The notes under the pieces were generated by a model that did not search any database, was not told the DNA's origin, and saw only the letters and a program-made list of their open reading frames with translations. Shown piece by piece: positions 51,301 through 61,500 of a stretch of DNA of 64,000 bases. The number at the start of each line of letters is the position of its first letter. Positions within the stretch are counted from its first letter, which is position 1. Made by a program: the position numbers and the translations under genes. This DNA comes from Aphrocallistes beatrix (Eukaryota > Porifera > Hexactinellida > Sceptrulophora > Aphrocallistidae). The stretch lies in assembly GCA_963281255.1 (NCBI GenBank), contig OY725493.1, positions 4,743,857-4,807,856 of the forward strand. The letters are read 5' to 3'.

Positions 51301-53543
51301 TACCCGGCATGCGTCCTCCTGTACAATCAACAAGACACTCCAACTTCCCTCCTCACACAGACCCAAACCAAAACTTGGACCAGTTTAACGCCAGTCAGAA
51401 CCATGGATATTACGGGCAGGATGCGTCGGTACCAGCACACGGACACCCTCACCAACCTCCTTACCCCCCTTACCCCCCTCAGACTCAAGGGGGCACTGAG
51501 TACACGCAAGGGGGGCCTGAGAATCGTGAGTACTGGCAACAGGGTGTGACAGACCCTCACCAGGGGGCACAACCAATGGAAGGGTATCATCTACCCCAGA
51601 ACCAACACCCTGAATCCTATGAGAGGTTCCCTCCACAGCAACATTGGCCACACCCCACTCAAGGCACAGACACTGCACACCAGTATCACTACGACCCACA
51701 CCATGGATTCCCCGCGCAACCTCACGACCTCCCACACCCGCACTCAACTCAGTACGCACCGAGGCCCCAGCAACACCCCCACCCCCCCGGACACACGGAG
51801 CCCCACCACTTCGAGAGGGAGGGCGAGGAGACTAGCTACCGTGACCCGCGGAGGGAATTCCCTGCGCACCCTCGTGACGATAAGTATGACGCGTATTTGG
51901 AGGACGACCGCCAGCCTTATCACCAGCAGGGAAAGGAGAAGGGGCGAGACCCCTACCGCCAGGTGCACCCCTCTCACGAGCAGCTGGAGGAGGAGAGGGA
52001 GTGGAAACCGGCGTATGAACATGCGAGGGGGGAGGAGAGGTGGACGGGAGAGGACAGACGACCTATCGAGAAGAGACACGACAGAGAGATGGCGGGACAA
52101 GTATCGGACGAAGTGTATCGGGACTACAGGCTGGAGAGGGAGCGAGAACAGGAACGGGTGTCGCTGGAGATGGAGCGAGCTCGGACGGACTATAACAGGA
52201 TGGATGCGGCACGTTTAGAGGAGAGAGCCCTTCCCCCCTTCATGCGGAGACGTGTTCCTCTCAGAACGGCCTTGCAGCACCATCTAGACCTCACTCGGAG
52301 GGAGCTGGCGTATCCGGGTGGCAGAGGGAAAGCTTTTCCACTTGGACTAGCCGTCCCGCCCTCTCTGTTGGAACGGGAGAGAGCGCGGATGAAGAGGGAC
52401 TACCCCCTTGATAAGGATGCGCTGGTGGCACCGTTCAAGATGTACCGGTCGATGGAGTCCCCTCCTAAGCCTTCGTTTGAACCGATCTCTCGATCCAGAC
52501 CCACGCTCCGAGTGAGGAAGCGAGAGAGAGAGAGGGACAGGACGAGGAAAACGCCGCGAAGGGATGAGAGGGGCGAAGAGAAATCAGCTGACTTTCAGAG
52601 AGAAGAGCCTGGGAGTTCGAGGAGAGGAGAGAAGAGATCCAGTCGGAAGAGAGGCTCGAGATCATCTAGGAACAAGGAAGCCAGTGAGAGACAGCAGGAA
52701 ACAGCTGACACGAAATCTGAACCTAAACCACCCAGCGAGAAAACCGAAACTTCTGGAACTCTTGCCACTGGAGAAGGTGTGGCTGATACCATCACCTCTG
52801 AAAATAATACAGGGGCACAAGAAGTGTACCCACAGGTTGTACAGGTAATGCAAGAGGGAGAAGGAAACCAGGGATCAGAAAAAGAAATACTTTCCGGAAG
52901 CCAATCTGAAGATACCGCAACTAAAATGACTGAGGAAGAGAAAAACATTAAATTTCCTCCAAAACATCTTCAGCGAGAGAAGCTTCTCGCCATGAAGGAG
53001 AAACTGCAAACTCAAACTCAGAAGGAAGAACCTCACCCCCATTCGAGCAAGAGTAAGAGCGGGGAGAGGGGGGAGAGGAAACGTCGGTCCCGCTCCCGAT
53101 CGAGAGACCGCGAGCCTAGGGCGGGGCGGAAGCGCAGATCCCGTTCCCGGGAGAGGAGGCGTGCGCATTCTAGAGATGAGATGGCGCGCGAGAAGGAAGG
53201 TGTTTCCATCAGAGAGGTCGGGAGGGACAGGATCATCCGGGAGAGAGAGGATATCCCCAGAAGAGACAGCCCCCCCTATCTTCGGGAGCGGCAGCTGTTA
53301 GCGATAGAGCGAGAACGAGAAATTCTCAGAGCTAGAGCTAGGATGAGCCTCCCCTCCCCTGCTACCCTCGACGCCATCCGTGACAGGTCCCCCTTACACG
53401 TGGGCAGTTTCGACCCGAGGCGACCGATTATCACACCTTACATGAGGGCTAGGGCGCTAGACGAACTCCGGCGAGAAAGATTGGATCGGGGAGTTCCGCC
53501 GGGGTTTCGAGGCCAGTTCTTGTACCAGGATCCTAGGCCTTGA
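42330..53543 (+). CDS. DIDO1/PHF3-family transcription regulator (PHD, TFIIS-M, SPOC)
   Basis: Ten exons join in phase to 1667 residues: 42330-42473, 42537-42892, 42953-43096, 43158-43276, 43337-43604, 43776-44015, 47258-47531, 49964-50272, 50334-50707 and 50768-53543. The family reads histone H3K4me3 through its PHD finger and binds elongating RNA polymerase II through the TFIIS-like and SPOC domains. The PHD finger spans about 158-212 (CICNQ, CDKCDKWFHCECVG, WLCPVC). A small Cys/His block follows at about 258-282 (CYLKSCQKRL, HHFCSNACI), as in DIDO1. The TFIIS central domain is about 365-470, interrupted by the 3.2-kb intron 6. SPOC is about 568-735. The last exon codes 925 residues, first Pro/Gln/His-rich, then Arg/Glu-rich with RS-like runs. 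One copy may stand for both DIDO1 and PHF3. An NHL gene lies antisense in intron 6. More exons in intron 7 cannot be excluded. Confidence 0.87.
45458..46642 (-). CDS. NHL-repeat beta-propeller protein with N-terminal coiled coil
   Basis: A 394-residue intronless frame on the minus strand, starting at an ATG, nested antisense in intron 6 of the DIDO1/PHF3-like gene. Residues about 18-60 are helical and charged (LKLQIDMRKSEIKARFKI, then EREQELLKQLDD), as in a coiled coil. Residues about 150-394 form five or six NHL-type units, for example PEGVAVSISDRKVYFADYGN, PQYLCVDGDFLYVSCCGD, ISGVAVDNSGCVYTCDVDG and LNLDLQGNIVVSESEKNRVK. The layout resembles the C-terminal half of TRIM-NHL proteins, but there is no RING or B-box, so ubiquitin-ligase activity is not expected. 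NHL propellers bind protein or RNA; the partner is unknown. Its position and lack of introns suggest insertion as a retrocopy. Confidence 0.82.
   Translation of the reverse strand: MSSPVKLNRRSGLLVLNNLKLQIDMRKSEIKARFKIIHQTLFEREQELLKQLDDSYATISDNIILESPKASFSVEKDDKFLSLKRFRSSSKEEKGMGELEVSPPSKLKIPHFHIAWDVPLKQKFIEEYCQLTHISNEYATCNISKPFDSIGSLTACQPEGVAVSISDRKVYFADYGNNRILVANQKTNRVVGKITASELQWPQYLCVDGDFLYVSCCGDTHLVKIDRHKNKVVAAVKTNEQISGVAVDNSGCVYTCDVDGLEITVWSKELIRIRSFRLKTTHIWDDTSTWDIKIQDDTLYILFRDSPYPIQTFDLEGRLVKELVEATSLDNSYHLNLDLQGNIVVSESEKNRVKIFSNRGDQIHCIKDLQQVSGLAVVSPGEIVLCSNQRLSSL
47647..47980. mobile_element. 334-bp hAT-type MITE in intron 7 of the DIDO1/PHF3-like gene
   Basis: The left end is CATAGGCGCCAAG and the right end CTTGGCGCCTG. 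A perfect 8-bp direct repeat TTTAATAT flanks it (47639-47646 and 47981-47988). Inside, CCTGGGGGGGCC at the left is mirrored by GGCCCCCCACAGG near the right. Confidence 0.85.
48234..48394. mobile_element. 161-bp hAT-type MITE, family B
   Basis: It starts CAGTGGTTCCCAACCTGG and ends AGGTTGAAAACCGCTG, the same termini as the element at 16882. It is flanked by TGTTAAGC and TGTTAAAC, an 8-bp duplication with one mismatch (48226-48233 and 48395-48402). It lies in intron 7 of the DIDO1/PHF3-like gene. Confidence 0.9.
49257..49420. mobile_element. Probable 164-bp hAT-type MITE
   Basis: The left end CAGGGTTTCATAC is mirrored by GTATGAAACACTG at the right. The flanks share only GTATG directly at the edges, so the target duplication is incomplete or decayed. 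It is in intron 7 of the DIDO1/PHF3-like gene. Confidence 0.6.
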
Positions 53544-54286
53544 AATCAGAGGCAGCTATTCCTTCAGCTTTATATTCGCTACAACATTAGCGATAGTTTG
53601 TAGCTAATTACGTAATTTAGCTCTAGTAACCTCACAGACTATCCATGCATACCAATCTTCTAATATCTTAGATACTACTTTAATTCTCACTTCTAATATT
53701 GTTGATGACACCAAATTGATTGTATGGATAGATTAATCTAATAAATTTACACCTGCGATATTTGTTTCTCATTTAGACTAGCTTGGGGGAAAGTTTAAGG
53801 GAATTTGGATTAGAAAGAGGGAATGGATTGTATGTAGTATCAAGTACCACCAAATACAGTCGACTCCGCAAATTAATCAGGTCTCAATATTTTGTTCAGA
53901 TTAATATGCGGAGTTTCCAATTAATCAATGCAATTTAGTATTAGCTTCTACGTCTGGAAAGTATTCCGTTCCTGGAGATTAGTCCCGATTAACCGTATAT
54001 CAGTTCTATTTTGAAGTTAGAGCACCGTAAATTTACATTATACATGTCTACGTATATGTGAATATTTTCATGATAATTGTCCAGTTTTATTTAGTGTAAA
54101 TGTTTTAAAATGAGTAAATCCCTATTACAGTGTTGAGTTAAGCATTCCTCAATTCATTCTATAAAATGGAGAAATTCCTACAAATATATATGTTTATAAT
54201 TATGCAATAATTATGTAGTTTAGTTACATCGACGTACATAGTGTAAAGCATTCGTATACCTTTATTCCAGTTAGTTAAGTAGATAG
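53544..54286. other. Intergenic region with a possible Tigger remnant
   Basis: No gene is seen. An AATAAA lies near 53740. From 53855 the sequence TACAGTCGACTCCGC resembles a pogo/Tigger terminus, with a weak inverted match (CCCGATTAACCGTAT) near 53985-54000. The rest is AT-rich. Confidence 0.4.
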
Positions 54287-55515
54287 ATGAGTAGTCAATG
54301 CGAGGAAGAAAAGTCTACTCAGTTCGAAACTCCTCTCAGGGAGCCTGAAGAGTTGACAAACCTGTCTGAGTGCGAGAAGAATAAAATCTCTTCAGTGATG
54401 GAGCGAGCTCAGAAAGATACAGTTGAGAACTCAAACAAGATGCGAGCAACAGAAGCTTACTTACAGAAATGGACAAATATGATGAAAGGTAATTCAATTG
54501 TGATTATCGCCTATCATGTTTGAGATGAACGCCATCTTAGGTTATCAACGTCGCTACTTCTACCTCGATCCCAGCACGAAGATTCTCCAGTATTACATTT
54601 CAAAAGACCAGCTATCTCAGGCCCCTCGTGGGTCTTTATCTCTCAAGTGTGCCACCGTTGTGAATCTTCCAGACGATCCGATGGGGTTCGAAGTCACCTC
54701 CAGTAACGGAGACCTGTTCAAACTTCGAGCTAACTCGACAGTAGATCGACACAATTGGGTCTCAGCTATCCAGTGTGTGATTGACCTCAGTTCTCCTGAC
54801 AATAACGCCAACATGCTATCTAACTCGATTCGAGGCCCCTCCGTAACTCGTAAAGCTAACTCCCGTGGCAGCCTCAGTAGTTCTAGCTTATTCAACGGAC
54901 AGTGCAACAATCAGGTTGATAAGCGTTATACTACATAATTATGCTATTTATACTTTTTAGCGCAGCTCCTGTAGGAAGGTGCCCTTATGCCATGTACGGA
55001 GTATCTCGTCCGTCCGTGTGTATGTCTGTATGTCTGCTAAATCTCATTACTTCCGGTTTCTATAAGTGTATATTCATATTTTAACACCTCCACGGCAAGG
55101 CTTTGTTTATTTTATGCAACTATTATGAACAAAACAAACAAAATATTTATCATATATGTTCGAAAAGGTTCGATATTCGAAATCTACACCCCTAAAAACT
55201 CCATGTCAACTATATAACTTCATTTAGGATGGAGCTCGAGCGAAAAGCGTAGCAGAATCAATTCGGAATCTTGAACTAGTCAACGATAAACTTCTCCGCT
55301 TGCTAAGTGCGCCAGAATTAGGCGCGCAATCTCCTCTCTACAAGGACGTCCTGGTCCTCAAATCCCTCAGTAACTCCGCTCTGGAATCCGTCTTGAAATG
55401 CGCACAACACACACGGCCATTATCCAGAAAAAGCTCCGGATTCCTTCCCAAGAAAAACAGTATAAATGCTCTCTCTGATGTTACTGATAGTCTATTCGGA
55501 AATACTCACTTTTGA
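54287..55515 (+). CDS. PH-domain protein, ORP9/11-like N-terminal region
   Basis: Exons 54287-54488, 54541-54914 and 55228-55515 join in phase to 287 residues. Residues about 58-155 form a pleckstrin-homology domain: YLQKWTNMMKGYQRRYFYLD, ILQYYISKDQLSQAPRGSLSL, FEVTSSNGDLFKLRA and the closing helix with DRHNWVSAIQ. The sequence is most like the PH domains of oxysterol-binding-protein-related proteins, which bind phosphoinositides at Golgi and ER contacts. No sterol-binding (ORD) domain follows, so this is a short PH protein. Residues 175-287 are Ser-rich with a helical stretch (SIRNLELVNDKLLRLLS). The N-terminal 50 residues are acidic. An independent orthology call is not possible by eye. Confidence 0.85.
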
Positions 55516-55779
55516 ATGCAGTCTCACACTGAACTGCCGCAGGGCTAGTTTAGTATATTATCTGTATATATATTATTGGGCTGTCCTTGCTCAATTAGTA
55601 GTTATATAATTCGATTCTTATCAATCCATGTTTCGGGACTTATCTTATATCCATTTGCCTGTTCTCACCTTGTTCCCGACTGATTAAATTCTTACCAAAA
55701 GTTACAACATCGCTGATAATTCAATGAGTTTTAATTATATTTCTTGTTTACATCCTAGCTTTATAGTATAATATTTAGA

Positions 55780-57903
55780 ATGGAAGTTGTACAGAGATTC
55801 TTGCTTATCCTCACTCTCTACTGCAGTATGATTGTTACTACTTTTGGACAGTCTACTTCTCCAACGCGAGAACTTCACTACATTGGACTAAACATTCAAT
55901 ATTCTGAAGATGTAATAGCAGATTTATTCAGAAATAGTACTGATACCCTAACGGAATATGGAAAACAATTGATTCGTTGTTATTCTAACATTCAGAATAT
56001 GACAGATATTGAATCAAATACGCACATACTAGTTAATGCCACAGATATTCAAGTTGTTGATTCTATAACTCTAAATATCTTTTTTTTGCGGGATAGTTTT
56101 GCTGCAAGGGAAGATACATTTATGAATCAGAAGAGTACCGTTGTTGACCTCGAATTTTATCTCGAACAAAACGGTACTCTAGCTCTATCTACAAATGCTA
56201 TCGATGTGTTTGAAGGGAATTGTAATGGAGAAACCTGGGATGATATCTACGATACTAGTGCTAGTAACTCAGCTACTGCTACGTTTACTTCTTTCGGCCT
56301 CTCAATTATATCTAACACTCAATTTTCAACACTACAGTCTATGGCTGTTACCAGTACATTATCTAGTTTGTACACTACTACATCATCAAGTTATTTCTCT
56401 TCTCTCCCACAGCTTGAGAGTAATGTTCTTTCCAGTCTAATACCCTCCCCATTAGTTTCTCCTACTTCATCCTCTGTGTTACCCACATCTACTCCGAATG
56501 AACTCACTCCCGTACTAATCCCTTCTCTACATTACCTTGTGTTTAACATTACATATCAGATCAGTGTTACGGAGGGTATACCAGATCCTAATCTTGATAC
56601 AAACGTCAATCTTATTCTAGGCGCTATATCAGCCATTTATAACAGAACAATTGCGGAAGCTGTGGGGATATCTAATACCAGTGACGTGTTTGATTCCGGA
56701 TTGATAGAGATAAGAGAGAGGACAGTTACATTCTATGTTGTTGATAATTCGACCTTTGTTCCAGCAATTGAAGTGAAGAGAATACTTGATATAGCGAGTA
56801 ATGACGATTGGGAGAATACTATCCAGCTGAATGATCCATTTGCTCAATTGGCAGTGATTAATGTCACAATTTCCTGTTTATATCCATACACTGTGACATC
56901 TTCCTCCTCTCAACACTTTTCAATTCCTCCAACTGGCAGTATGCTTACTGCAACTGTATCAGCCACCAGGGATGTAACCCAACCACTTATACCTGCAACA
57001 TCTATACCATCTCCCATACAGCCTATGACGTCATCCCCAAGCAGGTCACTTTCTAGCACCATGATTCTATCCACACGACCCTCTTCTGTATTCATATCTT
57101 CTACACTCACTCAAACTGTTAGCACATTACCTACAGTGGAAACATCTACAAGTGCAGTTCTCACACCTTTTCCATCTCTGAGTAGTCAGACACCTCTAGC
57201 TTCTATTTCCACCACCTCTCCGATATCTCCCACCCTTACCACAGGTCGGGACTATATACAAATTCCAGATTTCGATCCTGGAGTTGGGTATTTACTTCTC
57301 CTTTCGGTTTCCAATATTTCCGCTCAATCTGATCCTCTATTCTACCTGAATACAGAGCTGGAGCTAATCAATCTCTACACGATTGCTTTGAGTAAGAACG
57401 TTGGAATTAGCGATAATAACCGCAAGAAACGCGATGTTTTCAACACGACAAGCATGCTAGCAGCTGGTATAATCGAGTCGCGATCTCAAATCAATTCGAA
57501 TACACTCAAGATTGTCTTTTATGTTTCAAATACTCCCCACAGGTTTATACCAGCCAATGAGTCGCTTGAGACTTACAACAAACTGGTAGCACAAGAATAC
57601 AACTCCATCCTCACAGACCTCTCTTTCATCTCAATCGAGATATACAGCGAACCCATCTTATTCCAGACCATGACAGCCATAATAGTAGGTAGCATATTGG
57701 GATGCTGTATACTGCTGCTGCTTGTGTTTCTGATATTCGTCATTTTATACCACTGCCTGCACTCCACTAATATCAAGTGGTCGCCTGAGAGAGATTTATC
57801 TTTCTCTAATCCGGATGAAGTTAAAAAGGCTCAGGAGATAAGTATTTGGAATTATGTATCCTTAACTGCAATAAAAGTGCACCCCTCTAATATACAGTTC
57901 TGA
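55780..57903 (+). CDS. Mucin-like type I membrane protein, short paralogue
   Basis: A 707-residue single-exon frame. Residues 1-24 are a signal peptide. Three related globular modules lie at about 30-148, 250-370 and 489-628, each with a beta strand, helix and a strand of the type LKIVFYV, with several N-x-S/T sites; the fold resembles SEA domains, tentatively. Ser/Thr/Pro-rich linkers lie between. RKKRD at about 550 is a possible furin site. One membrane span is at about 632-655, then a short tail of about 45 residues. It is a deleted version of the downstream 1670-residue paralogue: two Ser/Thr segments and most of the cytoplasmic tail are missing, and its last codons are in a shifted frame. 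No family name is assigned. Confidence 0.82.
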   Translation: MEVVQRFLLILTLYCSMIVTTFGQSTSPTRELHYIGLNIQYSEDVIADLFRNSTDTLTEYGKQLIRCYSNIQNMTDIESNTHILVNATDIQVVDSITLNIFFLRDSFAAREDTFMNQKSTVVDLEFYLEQNGTLALSTNAIDVFEGNCNGETWDDIYDTSASNSATATFTSFGLSIISNTQFSTLQSMAVTSTLSSLYTTTSSSYFSSLPQLESNVLSSLIPSPLVSPTSSSVLPTSTPNELTPVLIPSLHYLVFNITYQISVTEGIPDPNLDTNVNLILGAISAIYNRTIAEAVGISNTSDVFDSGLIEIRERTVTFYVVDNSTFVPAIEVKRILDIASNDDWENTIQLNDPFAQLAVINVTISCLYPYTVTSSSSQHFSIPPTGSMLTATVSATRDVTQPLIPATSIPSPIQPMTSSPSRSLSSTMILSTRPSSVFISSTLTQTVSTLPTVETSTSAVLTPFPSLSSQTPLASISTTSPISPTLTTGRDYIQIPDFDPGVGYLLLLSVSNISAQSDPLFYLNTELELINLYTIALSKNVGISDNNRKKRDVFNTTSMLAAGIIESRSQINSNTLKIVFYVSNTPHRFIPANESLETYNKLVAQEYNSILTDLSFISIEIYSEPILFQTMTAIIVGSILGCCILLLLVFLIFVILYHCLHSTNIKWSPERDLSFSNPDEVKKAQEISIWNYVSLTAIKVHPSNIQF

Positions 57904-58532
57904 AAGACCACACCCAGCCATCCCCGAATTTTTTTGCAATTTTGTTTTGTTTTGTTTTATTAGCTAACACATTTATTGTATATTTTAATATGATTAATTA
58001 TTGATTCAAATTCAATCTTGAGGTCTTCGTGTCGATTGTAACGATAAGAGTTCATACCAGCAGGTGCAAAAATATACAACCTAAATGTAGATGACTTCTG
58101 TGGCCGCAATTCTTAACTAAACTAAATGAAACACGAATTATATGGGGAATACAGTAACATTTATAATCTATCAACAATTCAGGAATCTAAAGTCAATAGT
58201 TAGGTAATTAGAGCAAATGTTCCAAGTGTCCTACTTTCAATTCTGTACATTTCTTGAGTCGTACCACCAAGTTATTCACGATATCTTTGCCTACCGATCG
58301 TGAAATATCTCTAATTGTTTCCCTGATGTCTTTTGTTTGTTTGTAGGCTTAGTAGAATATACTCGGTCCTTAAGATATCCCAATAAATGTTCTCCTTGCT
58401 GAGCAGGTATGCATGGAGAACAGTTTGCCTTCTGCCGGCCAATTTCTCGAACGAGTTTTAATATTCACATACTTAAATTAATTATAATTATATTTCTTGT
58501 TTACATCCTAGTTTTATAGTATAAGATTTAGA
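57904..58532. other. Spacer between mucin-like paralogues
   Basis: The first 130 bp are the 3' flank shared with the long paralogue and the last 60 bp the 5' flank shared by both. Between them lies a degraded transposase piece. No gene is seen. Confidence 0.65.
58210..58450 (-). pseudogene. Degraded mariner-like transposase C-terminal fragment
   Basis: On the minus strand two frames give pieces like the C-terminus of mariner-type transposases: [18 protein letters not shown] (family pattern P-x-x-x-P-D-x-x-x-x-x-WGYLKxxVY) and, after a frameshift, RLKKCTELKVGHLEHLL (pattern R-x-x-x-C-x-x-x-x-GxHxEH). No terminal repeats were seen. It is non-functional and lies in the spacer between the mucin-like genes. 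Confidence 0.6.
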
Positions 58533-61500
58533 ATGGAAGTTGTACAGAGATTCTTGCTTATCCTCACTCTCTACTGCAGTATGATTGTTACTACTTTTGG
58601 ACAGTCTACTTCTCCAACGCGAGAACTTCACTACATTGGACTAAACATTCAATATTCTGAAGATGTAATAGCAGATTTATTCAGAAATACTACTGATACC
58701 CTAACAGAATATGGAAAACAATTGATTCGTTGTTATTCTAACATTCAGAATATGGCAGATATTGAAACAAATACACACATACTAGCTAATAACACAGATA
58801 TTCTAGTTGTTGATTCTATAACTCTAAATATCTTTATTTTGCTGAATAGTTTTGTTGCAACGGAAAATACATTTATAAATCAGAAGAGAACCGTTGTTGA
58901 CCTCGAATTTTATCTCGAACAAAACGGAACTCTAGTTCTATCTACAAATGCTATCGATGTGTTTGAAGGGAATTGTAATGGAGAAACCTGGGATGATATC
59001 TACGATACTAGTGCTAGTAACTCAGCTATTGCTACGTTTTCTTCATTTGGACAACCATCGAGCTCAGTTATATCTAACATTCAATCTTCAACACTACAGT
59101 CTATGGCTGCTACCAGTACATTATCTAGTTTGTACACTACTACACCATCAAGTTATTTATCTTCTCTCCCACAGTTTGAGAGTAGTGTTCTTTCTATTTA
59201 TACTTCAATACTTCCGTCATCACAGGTGTCAGCACCTGTGATTACCTTCCTAGCTAACCGCCAGGAGACTACTAGTTCAGCTCTATCCGCTACGTTCTCA
59301 GTTGAGACTACTTCAATACATCCTGAAGTCTCTTCCTCTCTATCTACATCTTCCATCCTACCTTCTCTCTTCCCTATGGAGTTCTTAACAATGCAATCTC
59401 TACAGTCCTCTAATGGAGTCATCTCTTCTTCCCTACCGACTAGCACTTCATTACAACCTGCAGCTGTAACTAGTAGTAACTTGCTAACTCTGCTCGATTC
59501 TCGACTAGGAAGTTCCCCTACTCTATCTCCATCTGCATTTCAATCAAGATTTACATCTACAATAGGTGCAGGTTCAAATCTACTATTCGACTCATCTGCT
59601 GTCCCAACACTTCAATCCTCCTCTCTCCTTACGAACATACAACCTACAATGAATTCTATATTTATCTCAATTTCTCCCACACCATCTTCTTCATCTATTT
59701 TTCCAACACGAGTTTCCTCAGCCAGCAGTCAAGGCACAATTGTACCTTCCATCTCCTCAATGCTAGGACAAACACCCAGTTCATTTGGATTGTCCCAATC
59801 CTCATCTCGCCTGGATACCGTACAACCTACACTCGATTCTAGGTCTATTTCAATTCCTCCTACGCCTGCTTCTGTATCTACATTCAGATCTAGTATGCAT
59901 TCTGTCTCTATTGGAATTCCTAATACAGCTTCTGATCCTCTACCAAGAGTAACTTCTCAAATTGAATCGTCTTCATTTCCTCCAGTCATTACATCTACTC
60001 CAGTACTCGCATCACGGATTATTCAAACATCTGAGATAGCTCAAAGTTCGGATTTTAACCCATCTTCTTCCATACCATCCACACAACTGCTAATGCCTCC
60101 ATTAAGTTCTGACATCAGAGCATCCCTATCCAGTCTAGTAGCCTCCCCGTTAGTTTCTCCTACTCCATCCTCTGTGTTGCCCACATCTACTCCGAATGAA
60201 CTCACTCCCGTACTAATCCCTTCTCTACATTACCTTGTGTTTAACATTACATATCAGATCAGTGTTACGGAGGGTATACCAGATCCTAATCTTGATACAA
60301 ACGTCAATCTTATTCTAGACGCTATATCAGCCATTTATAACAGAACAATTGCGGAAGCTGTGGGGATATCTAATACCAGTGACGTGTTTGATTCTGGATT
60401 GATAGAGATAAGAGAGAGGACAGTTACATTCTATGTTGTTGATAATTCGACCTTTGTTCCAGCATTTGAAGTGAAGGAAATACTTGATATAGCGAGTAAT
60501 GACGATTGGGAGAATACTATCCAGCTGAATGATCCATTTGCTCAATTGGCAGTGATTAATGTCACAATTTCCTGTTTATATCCATGCAATATGACATCTT
60601 CCTCCTCTCAACACTTTTCAATTCCTCCAACTGGCAGTATGCTTACAGCAACTGTATCAGCCACCAGGGATGCAACCCAACCACTTATACCTGCAACATC
60701 TATACCATCTCCCATACAACCTATGACGTCATCATCTCTTCTGCAAGTTGAAGGGGCTTCTCTTTCAACGGTTTCCGTTTCTCAACCCTCATTACTTCTC
60801 TCTACTCCCAGGACTATTCAGCCTACAGTAGTATCCTCACGAATTGTACCGGTTATAACTACTGCTATCAGATCGATAAACACAGAATCTTCTTCTCAAA
60901 CTTTGGATGCCTCGGTTTTATCTCAAACTTTAGGACAAACACAGCTTATTAGTTCAATTCCCATGCTTTCTACTCCTCGAACTATTTTCCCAATTCCTAG
61001 CTCTTCTCGTGTATTTTCCACCCAATCTACTTTCCCTATACCAAGCGTATCTAGTGCATTTGTCACTCGAACGACTATTCCTATACCAAGTCCTTCCCGT
61101 AGACTTGAAACTCAAACAACAGCCCCTATACCAAGTTCTTCTCGTGTATTTGCTACCCAATCTACTACTCCTATACCAAGCGTATCTAGTGCATTTGTCA
61201 CCCAAACGACTACTCCTACACCGAGTGCACCTAGTGGATTTGCTACTCAAGCTACTCTTCCTATCTCGAATTCTTCTCTCACATTTGTCACTCAAACTAC
61301 TATTCCTACACCAAGTGTATCTCGTGCATTTACCACTCAAGTTACTATTCCTTTATCAAGTCCTTCTCGTGTATTTTCCACCCAATCTACTATTCCTATA
61401 CCAAGTACACCTATTGCATTTGTCACTCAAACTACTATTCCTACACCAAGCGTATCTAGTGCATTTGTCACTCAAGTTACTACTCCTTTATCAAGTCCTC

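Noticed and set aside
51256-52218. Several long frames on both strands over the last exon of the DIDO1/PHF3-like gene
   Set aside because: They are shadows of a GC-rich low-complexity coding exon; the main frame continues the SPOC-containing gene in phase.
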